A stretch of DNA of 64,000 nt from positions 1,550,001-1,614,000 of the forward strand of contig JANTQA010000040.1 in NCBI GenBank assembly GCA_027625915.1, given 5' to 3'. The position numbers and the translations under genes were made by a program. Every line of letters starts with the position of its first letter. Position 1 is the first letter of the stretch. The DNA is from Anaeramoeba flamelloides (lineage: Eukaryota > Metamonada > Anaeramoebidae). Shown piece after piece: positions 1 to 10,053 of the stretch. Below the pieces are notes generated by a model. The model did not search any database and was not told where the DNA came from. It worked only from the letters and a program-made list of their open reading frames with translations.

Positions 1-663
1 GTGATTCAAAGCTACGAGTAAAAAGTTGAAAAATCCATGTGGATCTAGTTACAAACTAATATAAAAGGTTGAATTAAAATCTTTGTCTTTTCATTTTTTT
101 TCTCTTCTTTTGAGTTATTTTTTGAACAAAAGTAAAAAGAAAAAGAAAGATCTCTTACAAGGAACAATAAATGCAAAAAAAGCACGGGAAATTTCTTTAT
201 AATTCAAATATGAGGAAAGTTACACACTGTTAACTGAAACATTTGCTCATTGGTTATACAATTGAAAATGGATCCAAAAAAACACCTAATTCATAGATCG
301 AAAAAACTTGTAGAGAAACCCCTTTGTAACCTAAATTAACGATGATATATTCAAAAAAAACAAAGGTTGGATAATCTTTTTAAGTGATGTTGCATGTGTT
401 AATTAGGGTTTGAAAAGAGTGGATCTTTTTCAAACAGAAAATAAATTGAAATTCAAATGATACTCAAATAATCCTTTAAACCATTTGATAGTAACATTTA
501 CTAATAAACCACAATTAAAAAAGAATATGAATTGAAAAAAGAAGAAATTTTAATCTTATTTTATTTAAAAAACAATAAAGTATTTCGATCCCCATTTTTT
601 TGTTTCTGTTATTTTATCCAATTAGCTTACGGGGCAAAACTTTTTGTATTTCCCTTGTTTTTG

Positions 664-795
664 TGAAATATCTTATATTTTCCCCAATAATGAGTCTTTC
701 AAAAGAGTGTTTTGATATCTACACTTGCGCTAAAGTCCTCGTGATATCCAAATATCTTTCAAGATTCATTATGGGGAAAATATTAGCGATATTCC
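664..795. repeat. Foldback inverted repeat (hairpin)
   Basis: The left arm (about 664-704, containing TATTTTCCCCAATAATGA) is the imperfect reverse complement of the right arm (about 755-795, containing TTCATTATGGGGAAAATA). The loop between them is about 50 bases and carries a smaller GATATC-based stem. Pairing continues weakly outward (GGGGCAAAA near 631 and TTTCCC near 830), suggesting a decayed MITE of about 200 bp. The 74-residue open frame crossing it follows from the palindrome and is probably not a gene. Confidence 0.6.
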
Positions 796-1643
796 CCTAC
801 AAACCGGGAAATAATGATAGTTAATTTCCCCTCAGCAGAAATCATTTTAGGTCTTTTATTTAAGCATAATTTAACTTTTTAAATTTATTTGTCAATTAAA
901 AACTTTTTGAAAAAATCAAAATTTATTTTTTTACAAAAAAAAAAAGTCAAAATAATCGAATTTTTAAAAAAAATAATCTCCAAAAAAAAATAACTATAAC
1001 AACAGCTATAACAGCACACCTCTTTAAATTTACTTTTTTTTTGAAATATTTGAAAGATAAGAAGAATTATTATCCAAATACGAAACACTAAAAGTTGAAA
1101 ATCAGACAATAACTTTGTTTGACTTTAATAAAAAAAAAAAGCTACTTAATCTGATAAGTACATATTAAAGAGAAGAAACTCTTTCAAACATTCTTTTCTT
1201 AAAAAAAAAAAAAACATAAAAATTTTCCAGACAGCGAAAAAATAAATCTAAAATTTTAATCGAGTTCGATTTGTTTTATTTTTTTAAAACCATTTCCAAA
1301 AGAAATATATTATTTGTTATTTATTTTTAAATGTAAAAAATGTTCCCTTGTTGTTGTTTTTTTTTTTTACTCATACCTTTTCAAGAGATAAATCGAAATT
1401 TGTTGATCTCTTTTGAGTGTTCCATTTAATTGTGTGTATTGATATTTATTTGTAAATGTTAACTGACGATTCTTAAAGAAAGGAATAATGAAGATTTGAA
1501 AAAAGATCTTGAGATGAAATTTGATACCTTATTTCGATTTCAAATTACAGTAATATTTTTTTTTGATCAATAATGGTTGTAATAGATTTTTTAGAATCAT
1601 TAATATGGAACTATGGAGCATTAATATATTGTTTTTTCCCTTA

Positions 1644-2855
1644 AGGAAGTAAGTACATTTTTCAAATTTTGAGTGCCACCATTTATGTGAAACCGACTTC
1701 TTTAAATTATTTCTTTAATCAAATACATTGATATTTTAATAAATACAAAAGTGGTATATATCCTAGTATAATTTATTTTCATACCAACTAAAAAATGGAA
1801 TTCAAACAAATGAAAAGATTGAGCTTGAAAAAATAAATTAAAATCATTTATTTCTTGATCTTATCTATAAAATTTGATACAATTACTTATTCTTAGTTTG
1901 ATTTTATTTTGAATTCTTCATGGAAAAAATATTTTTATTTGAAAATTTTTGATTAACAAATTACTGTTTATTTCTAAAGAATTTCCAAAATGAATTTAAA
2001 AAATCTATTTTCATTTAATTCATCTAATTCTAGTTTTAGTTCAGAAAAGAGGATATTTTTTTTCCTCTTGAGAATAAGGGTTTATTGGACAAATTCGTTT
2101 GATTTGGGAATTATTTATTTCTAATTAAATTGAAAACTAAAAATAATTCTGAATTATGGATTGAAATTTTTTCTTGAATTTTTCTTTTTATTTTAGGTTG
2201 AATCTTTTGTAACTGTTTTTTGATTCCAAAAATTCAATCCCTTTATTTTAATTTTTGAAATAGTATTCTTTATTCTGGCTTTGTTTGATTAAAAATATTT
2301 GAAAATTGAATTTTAAAAGCAAATTTGGAAAAAATGTTTTGTAAAATAATAATAAATAGTAATGAGGCGAGAAATCCAAGCTTATAAATTGTTTGGATCC
2401 ATTCAAATTAAGAAGAAAAAGAAAAAAAATCTATCAAAATAGCTTTTGGTCGATTTTTTTTTTTTTCATTCTTGATTTCAACAAATTTATTTGGAAAGGT
2501 GATCATTCTTGTTTGGTCTTCTAAAAGAAAATATTTGCTTCAAATACACACCTTTTCGAGTCTATTTTTTTGGTTTACTCTTGGACTAATTTCGTTCATT
2601 CGATTAAACACATTTCTAGATCCAAAACAAAATTTAAGAAAACTCAAAAATTTAATCAAAAAAAAATGTTCAAAAAAGAGAAAAATTTTAGATTAAACTC
2701 TATTTTAATTTGGGTTCGCTTTCTTTTCACAAATAGAACAGCGAATGATGTTTTGGTTTCAAAGTTTCAATATCGAGTGGCACTCAAAAAAATATTTTTT
2801 CAGTAATGTTAACACAATTAAAATTTTTCAAAATGGTAAAATGTGGCTACTTCCT
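1644..2855. mobile_element. 1.2-kb TA-flanked inverted-repeat DNA element
   Basis: The left end reads AGGAAGTAAGTACATTTT and the right end, reverse-complemented, reads AGGAAGTAGCCACATTTT. Both are flanked by TA, and both ends continue into a GAGTGCCAC motif, though at different distances. The size and TA duplication suit a Tc1/mariner-type element, but no transposase motif survives. The two overlapping plus-strand frames near 2472-2806 show no recognisable domain. A related left end lies at 21574. The class is inferred from the ends only. Confidence 0.5.
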
Positions 2856-3286
2856 TAAATTATAGCATACTTTTTTGGGAAAATTTATGGAGAAGTGAAT
2901 CACTTCACAATCCATAAAGAAGGAAAGGTTCATTCAGAAAGCATAAAACAAAAACTATTTGAAGAGAAAACAGTTTGGATTTATCTCATTTCTTTAAAGT
3001 GAATTAATCAAATTACTTTCAACAGTTTGTTTGGATCGGTGTTTGGAGTTTTTGATTGAAAAATAATTTATAAAAAGCAAGGAGAAACAAAGTCGTTATT
3101 TCACTTCTACAAGAAACATAGCTTCTCAAAAGCCAAACTTGCTCCAACACAGAAACAAAAACCTTCATATTTTGTATTTTTGCTTTTACTTTTTAAAAAT
3201 CAAAAGCAATTCTTTGTTTTGATAATCCCTCATTACACAGAATTAAAAGAAAAAAATTTTCAAGTTGTAATTCTTTAGATTAGGAA

Positions 3287-4032
3287 TTACAAATTTGAAG
3301 AGTCTGTATTTGCAGGAAAAAATAAGGATTTTTTTTAACAACAAAAAAAGAAAAAAGTACTACAAAAAAAAAAAAAAAAAAGAAAATAAAAAAAAAAAGT
3401 AAAAATGTACATGGAGTGTCCATAAGGTTTTGAGAAGATCTTGAAGAAGGATGAAACTTATTTCTTGTGTTACGGTTTTTTGGTTCATTTCGATAATTTT
3501 TCCTCTCGGACGTTTTTGAATGTAAATTTGGTGAAGAGCTTGATCGAAGAACGGGGTTTTCTTGTCTTTTTTCACTTGGATAATTTTTGAAATTTGGTTG
3601 GTTGTATTTATTCCTTCCTCCAAAATGTGAAGGTTGGTTTCTTGGGTTTCTTCTGAATTGGTTTTTGTCATGGGAGTGATACCTTTGTGGGAAATAATTA
3701 TTATAGTGACGGTTGCTATTTTCGTTTCTTGGGTTTCGATTGAGGTACCTGCTATTGTTATTTCTATTATTCGGGTGGAAATTTTGATTCCTTCTTGGGT
3801 AAGTTCTTTTTGATGGGTGTGGTTGGGTTTTTTCATTTCTTTTTTGAACTTGACCCTCGACTTTTGTATTTTTGGGTTGAGATTGGAATTCTGGTTCTTG
3901 TTCTGAATTATTTTCAGAATTGTTTTCATTTTCAGAAATTTCTTCAGAGGAACTTTCACTTACGTTCCAAGAGTCAGAACTTGACTCTTCATTTAAAACA
4001 TCCTCTGAGGTATATTTTTCATTTTTAGACAT
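3287..4032 (-). CDS. Disordered Ser/Asn/Arg-rich protein (possible RNA-binding)
   Basis: I do not recognise a family. Translation from the ATG at 4032 gives an acidic Ser/Glu/Asn-rich N-terminus (motifs such as SSSDSWNVSESSSEE), then a basic Asn/Arg/His/Tyr-rich half (for example NPRNENSNRHYNNYFPQRY and SSSSPNLHS). The upstream TTG in the same frame is a less likely start. The frame would otherwise run into a poly-Phe tail translated from a poly-T tract. A GT-AG intron at 3410-3304 (GTACAT donor, pyrimidine-rich body, AATACAG acceptor) removes it and gives a short end, PYSSNL then stop at 3289-3287, for about 212 residues. The basic half resembles low-complexity RNA-binding tails, but that is inference. 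The ATG faces another ATG 35 bp away on the plus strand. Confidence 0.55.
3304..3410 (-). other. Predicted intron of the disordered-protein gene
   Basis: On the minus strand a GTACAT donor follows CACTCCAT. The body is almost pure T/C, and AATACAG precedes ACTCTTC. Splicing here changes a poly-Phe run-on into a clean stop six codons later. At 107 bp it is close to the 119-bp intron in the VPS9 gene. Confidence 0.45.
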
Positions 4033-4067
4033 TTCCAATTTGACAATAAAGGTTTAATTAGAAAAAA
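4033..4067. promoter_or_regulatory. 35-bp divergent intergenic gap
   Basis: Only 35 bases separate the minus-strand ATG at 4032 from a plus-strand ATG at 4068. If both frames are genes, their promoters must overlap the opposing 5' ends. No TATA-like or other motif can be singled out. Confidence 0.25.
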
Positions 4068-4271
4068 ATGAAAATATTTGATGAAAATTTTGAAAAATTC
4101 GATCCTTCTTTATTTTTGAATTCTGGATTAAGGACTAATTCTCATTTTGGAGATGCCCCATTCAGAAGTACTTGGAAGATTCTGAACTCAATCAATTTTT
4201 CATATCCTAACCGGATTTTTAAAAAGTACCTAAAAAGTGATTCCACCAAATCCTATGTTGGGTATTGTTGA
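4068..4271 (+). CDS. Short hypothetical protein, uncertain
   Basis: An ATG-started frame of 67 residues begins MKIFDENFEKFDPSLFLNSG and ends KSYVGYC. Its composition is mixed (charged, aromatic, Pro, Gly) rather than the Lys/Phe/Ile mush of chance frames here, which is the main reason to list it. There is no homology I recognise and no signal peptide or membrane segment. It could be the first exon of a longer gene, but I found no convincing donor and acceptor that extend it. It is divergent from the gene starting at 4032. Confidence 0.3.
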   Translation: MKIFDENFEKFDPSLFLNSGLRTNSHFGDAPFRSTWKILNSINFSYPNRIFKKYLKSDSTKSYVGYC

Positions 4272-7200
4272 AAGTTTATTTTCATATTTCTATTTTTTCA
4301 ATCACTTTAAGGACTACGTTTTTAGGTGAAAACAGTGAAATAATGGATAAAATCACTCTTTAATAAGTTATGTAATCCAAGTAATATTTGTACAAGGAGA
4401 ATTTCTTTTAGAAAAAATGTGAAATTTTCACAATTTTAACAATTATTACCTTGTTAGATCAGATATCTAATTTTGATTTTAATATTTTAGAATTTCCATT
4501 TCAACTTTCGGAACTCACACTATTTTCTAGAGCTGTTCTACATATTTTTTAAATTTACTTTTACAAGTTTGAAATGTTCTCAAATTTGAAATGTACTTGA
4601 AAATCCCCAAAAGTCATTTTTTTGAAATTATTTTTTTTGTTATTTTCAATTTTCCTTTTCATTGAAAAACAAAGAAAAATAGTCTCCGTTAAAAGGTAAA
4701 GATTACAAAAAATGTTTTTTTTTTTTTTTTGTCCAATTTTTTCAGTGTGAAAATTTTATATGAGAAGCGAAAGTGAAATAACACAATTATTCAACCCCCT
4801 CAAGTGTGGGAACTTAGTCCTTAATTTTTATGTTGGTATTTGAAATTTAAGGTTTATGTTCTTTGAAATATAAAAAAAATATATCTTGTGTAAACTCTAA
4901 AGCCTTGTTATTTTTAGCTCTAGTTGTTCGGTCTTCAACTGAGTTTGTCTTTTAGAGAGCGTTTAAAAATAACATATTCACAAGCAAATTTAAAAATTAT
5001 GAATATGAGTATGGAAGCACACACACTTCGATGGGTATCTAACGACACAACAGGAATTGTATTTTTAATAGTTTATATTTTTAATTAGTTTTGATTTGAT
5101 TTACTAAATCAAGTAATTGTGAAAAGAGTAATAAAATCATCTTCTTTTAAGTTTTGGATTTGGATATGGGGAAAGTTAAGTTAGCACCCCAAAAAGTAAA
5201 AAAAAAATATTTCTCATTCAAAAGAATCTTACTATAAAATTTTGAAAATTTAACTAGTTAATAAAAATAAAATACCTTTTTTTTTGTGAATTTAGAATGT
5301 TAATAAAAATAATTTTTATTTTTTATACCAAAATGTGCTTACTATAAGTTGACTTTTTGAAAAATAATCATTTTTTTATTTTTTATTTTTAATTATTGAA
5401 ATTCAATTTTTAAAATTCATACTTGATTTAAAGTGCTGTACATGTATAACACAAAGCTCAAGTAGAGTGAATAAAATAAAAGAAATATAATTCTTATTTT
5501 TTATTACAAAAAAAAAAAAAAAACTCAAGACATTGGAAAAAAGAAAATGATAAAAAAAAAATTAGGAAAATTTCAAATTTTCAAATCTTAAAGAGAATTA
5601 AGTAATTATGCTTATGTTAAGTATAATATATTTATTTTAAAACCACTAATAAATGAAATAAAAAGTTAAAATCTTTAAAATAAACCATGAATTGTAAATA
5701 GATACAACAAAAAGTCAAAAACTGTGATCAAAAAAAAAAAAAAATAAAAACAAGAAAATGATGAAAATTTGAAATTTTATAAAGTTTCATTTTATGGAAA
5801 AGTCAAGTTCTTGGAAAATCTTATTCTGATAATTTGATTGTGAAAAAAACATAAAAAAAAAATATTTTAATTTAAACTTAAGAAGAAAAACGTAAAAAAT
5901 ATTACAAATTATCTTTATTTGCTTTTTTTGTATTTGTTTTTTGTTTTTAATTCATTAAAGAAAAAATATTTTTAGAGATATTTTAAATTCTACTTGAGAA
6001 ATTAATTTATCGTTCATTAAAAAAAAATGATTTATCACAAAGATTAAATAAAATAAAAAATAATCTTTTACATTTTGAATATTTAAAAATACATAAGGTA
6101 CTTAACATATATTGATTTTAAAAATTAATTTCAATAATCTTGATATATTTCTTTCATGTTTTAATAAATATTTTTGTCCTTTGAAGTGTTGGTTTTCTGA
6201 AATATCAATTTTTTGATAATTACATAATACATAAGATATATTTTTTCATATTTCCAAAACGGTTATACTTTACACTGATTAAATTTTTGAATTTTTTTCT
6301 TTTTTTGAAAGATAAATTATTATATTAAATGTGGATTTTTATTTCATACAGCAATTATCAACAGATATACTAAAAAGATGGAAATGAATTAATTGGGCTT
6401 AAATCTTAACTTATTAAATTGAAAATTTTTTAAAGTAAAAAAATTGAAAATTGTCAAAGAAGTTTACTTTTTCCCCTTTTATTATTCACAAGCAAATTAC
6501 AATCGGGATTAGAAGTATAAAAAATATTCAATTGGTGTTTTTATGGTTATTTTCCTTATTTTATTGATTTTACACAAGGTTGTTTAGAAATTAGAAACTT
6601 TAAAAAAAGTTTTTTTTGATCAATTATACAAAATACTTTTTTAATCATCAATAAATATAAAAAAAAAATTATAAAAAAATTAATCAATTTCTTTTTCGAA
6701 ACCTGGAAATTTGAGAGTAATCAATAAAAATCCGGTTCATATCAGTTAAACTTTTTTTAAAAAACATTTTTTGATTTTTTCATTCATCAATACAAAATTT
6801 AATTTTGGATTTAATAATATGCCTAAGTTTATATTATTTTTGAAGGTAAATTCATTTATATTTCATCAATTTTTTTAATTATAAATTGAATTTCTTGCAA
6901 ATTTTTTTGTCAATACTATATTTTTTGATTTTGAAAAAAGTGTTATTGTTTTTTATTTGAACAATTTTCTTTTATATTTTATAACTTTTTTTTGAGAAAA
7001 AAATTTATAATTTGATCTTTTTTTTAAAATTTGTACTTGAAAAGAAAGTATATCTTAAATCATTATTTATTTTTGATTTTTTTTAAATAATATACATTTT
7101 TTAATACCAATATAAAAAGAATTGTGGTTTTAAATTTGAATTGCAGGTGTGTCAAGTAAATATATATATTTAGTAACCGTAATTTCCAAAAAAAAAATGT

Positions 7201-7304
7201 ATACAATAGAATATTTAAAAAATTTATTATTTTATGAAGCTCATTTATAGCCATTCCACTTTTAAGAAACAAATTCGTAACTAAATTTATAGCATTGGAA
7301 AAAA

Positions 7305-7441
7305 TTACAAATTAAGGTACAAAATTTAAATATTCACAAAATAATTTCTGTAAAAAAAATATAAAAAAAAATGCCAAAATTTGAGATTATTTTGATTCTT
7401 AAATTTGGTTGAAATTTTGTGGCTCAAAAGTGTAACTACCA
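7305..7441. repeat. Degraded copy of the 196-bp MITE
   Basis: The sequence around 7374-7437 (CAAAATTTGAGATTATTTTG, then TTGGTTGAAATTTTGTGG and AAAAGTGTAACTACC) aligns by eye with the right half of the complete elements at 7878 and 46852. The left half is only vaguely preserved (AAATTAAGGTACAAAATTT). No target duplication can be assigned. Confidence 0.5.
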
Positions 7442-7792
7442 TGAAATATAGGTTTTTCTAATTTTTTTATTTAATAATTAGTTAAAATTTTTCTATACTG
7501 GGAATTTAAAGTTAAATTTTAAAAAGTTTTTTTTTATTTTATAAGAATTTAATAGGATAATAACACTAACTCCAACTCACTTTCAAAACAGCTATTCGAT
7601 GAAATAATCATATTTCGGATTTTTTTGTAAAAAAACTAAAAAAATAATCATTTATAATGATATTTGAATAAAAAGTTGAAATTAATTATTTTTTTTTTTC
7701 ATTTTGGTTTTTTATCTTGATGAAGAAATAAATACCTATATATTATAATTTGTTTGTTTTTTTTTTTTGTGTGTGTGTTTATTTAATTGTTA

Positions 7793-7834
7793 TATATATA
7801 TATATATATATTGTGTGTGTGGGGGGGGGGGGGG
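7793..7834 (+). repeat. Composite TA / TG / poly-G simple repeat
   Basis: A run of TA dinucleotides passes into TG dinucleotides and then into 14 consecutive G (7821-7834). It lies about 40 bp upstream of a MITE. Long G runs are rare in this AT-rich window. Confidence 0.85.
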
Positions 7835-7877
7835 CATGTCTCTGGTAGAAATTTTTTCAGAATTCCAGAAGGTATTA

Positions 7878-8073
7878 TAGTCAGTTTCACTTTTAAGGCA
7901 CAAACTTTCAAGGAATTTTAAGGCACAAAAAAATCTCAAATTAAGACAAAAAATTTGGAATTTTTTTTTTTACATTTTTTTTTTACGCGAATATGAATTT
8001 TGTGCCTTAATTTGGGGTTTTTATTGTGCCTTAAATTTCATTGAAATTTTGTGCCTTAAAGTGGAACTTACTG
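7878..8073. mobile_element. 196-bp MITE, copy 1 (TA-flanked palindrome)
   Basis: The element is almost wholly two inverted arms built from repeats of TTAAGGCACAAA. The left end reads TAGTCAGTTTCACTTTTAAG and the right end ACTTACTG, both flanked by TA (7876-7877 and 8074-8075). It has the same length as the copy at 46852-47047. The TA duplication and CAGT-type ends suit a non-autonomous Tc1/mariner or pogo-type element. There is no coding capacity. Confidence 0.75.
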
Positions 8074-10053
8074 TATAAACAAATACAATGATATCTATTT
8101 TAAATTTTACATATAAATAACAAAAAATATTTTTTTATATAGTTCATCTTAAGAAGAATAAATAATTACGATGGCATATATTTTGATTTTTTCCAATTTT
8201 TTTGGATACATTATCATTTTTAAAATCGGTGTTCTTTTTTCTTTATTCTGGTAGAAATGAAATGGAAATATTATTAGTTAGTTCCTTCTTGTTATTTAGT
8301 ATTATTATTTGGAATTTACTAATTATAATGTACCGTTTAAAGTTCATTTTGTTAAGATTCTTGGGTTTTAATAACTAACAATTTTGAATTCTCTAATAAT
8401 CAAATTTATATATTGTAATTAATATTATCTTTGAAATTTTTATCTTTTTTGATTTTCTTTTCATGGTTTCATAGTTATATATCTAGCAAAAAGAGTATAA
8501 ACCAGGACATTAAATCTCAAAAAAAATTTATTTTTGAATTCTTTTATTAAGTAAAGATAAAAAAATATTATTAAAAAAATAGAGAAAATGTACTAAATTA
8601 TCAAAAATTAATCATACAATTCAAAAAAATTTGAGTCTATTTCATTTTTTTAATCTGTTGAAATTATAAAAGAATATTCTTTTTTGTTTTGGTGGGTTTT
8701 AATGAATCATAATAATTTCGTGATTTTTTTAAATGGTAAATGGGAATTTTAAAATAATAATATTTAAAAAAATATTTTGTAAAAAAAAAATAATAAATAA
8801 AATCCAAGAAAACTCTGAAACAATCAAAAATATAAGGTGGTTTATATATCCATATTAATTTGATAAAAAAATAAAATAATTATTTCACATTGGATTAATT
8901 ACATTTTTGTGTTTTAAATAAGTAAGTGTAAAGGGGTTGATAAGACACAGCGTTTGTTATTGTATTGTGTTTGGTATCTTTTCCAGAGTACAAAAACTAG
9001 ATCATTTTCTTTGAAATTTGTAAGGTGACCAATTTTAATATTTTTTTTTTATTTTAGTACCTGATTCTTTTTAGCTTGTTTTTTTTATTGTTTGTGAACA
9101 AATGAAACATGTTCTTCACCATTTTGTAAAATAAAAATAATTATTATTTTTTCCAAAGGTAATTTTTATTTAGAAATTTTTATCAAAAACTATAAATGAT
9201 AAGTTAATATTTTTAAATCTAAAAAGTAAAGAGTCTGGTATTTTATATTCCTATTTTCGAAAAAAATTTACCAAAATTTTGGTTTCATTTTAAACATTTT
9301 TTTCGAATGTTAAAACAATTTTTTTTTGCTTTAGGGGTGTAATTTGAGATGATTTATTCTTATTTGTGATAAATATAATTCGGTTTAAGAAGGGAATGGC
9401 ATTTTTTTTTTTTTTTTCCTCATTAATTACTTTTGGAAACTAACTTTTTGGAAATTTTTTAAAAACTGTGAAAACAAACTTAAATAACAGAAAAATATAA
9501 ATAAATACAAATAAAAACCTCCTTTATATTTGACTGTCTCTGTATTTTTCATTCTCGAATTCAGATTTCGGAAACCCATTTTAAAAAAAAAATGAAAAAC
9601 TTAATTTTTCAACAATTCATGAAGGTCATACAAAGTCAGATCGATCAAACAAAAAACAAAAATAATAAGGCTTTACAGTGCAGAAAAGAGAATCTTTTAT
9701 CCCCAGAATTAATTATAAAAATCTAATCCATTGTTAACTTGAAAATCAAGAAGAATAATTAAAATTAAATTTAAAACATAATATATAATTTTATAATATG
9801 ATTGGTTTGTTTTTTTTTTGGTTTCTTTAAAGAAACTTGAACATTTTTTAAAGTTTAATAATTATCTGTTTTTCAAAAAGAAGGAACAAACTCTTTCGAA
9901 TGATAAATTTAAAATAAAATTTCTCTTTCAAATAATAAAAAAGCAATTAAAAACAAAAAATAAATGAAAAAAAATAAAGAAAACAAAAAAAATTTTAGAA
10001 TGAAAATAAGTTTATTGATTAAAAGTTAATTTTTATTATATTCCTAAGAAGAT

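Larger units (their letters stand above)
1..3286. other. Noncoding, repeat-bearing stretch
   Basis: No gene is supported here. The short open frames are broken by AT-rich low complexity and carry no recognisable motif. The stretch holds a foldback hairpin (about 664-795) and an inverted-repeat element (1644-2855), described separately. The rest is A/T-tract DNA in which I see nothing specific. Confidence 0.6.
4272..10053. other. Long noncoding AT-rich interval
   Basis: No coding region is supported. It contains one good MITE (7878-8073), a degraded copy of the same family (about 7305-7441), a composite TA/TG/G tract just before 7834, and possibly decayed terminal repeats around 5170-5350. 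The remainder is A- and T-tract DNA with no motif I can name. Confidence 0.6.

Noticed and set aside
2472-2806. Two overlapping plus-strand frames of 74-78 codons
   Set aside because: They lie inside the 1.2-kb inverted-repeat element, overlap in two frames and carry no transposase or other motif.
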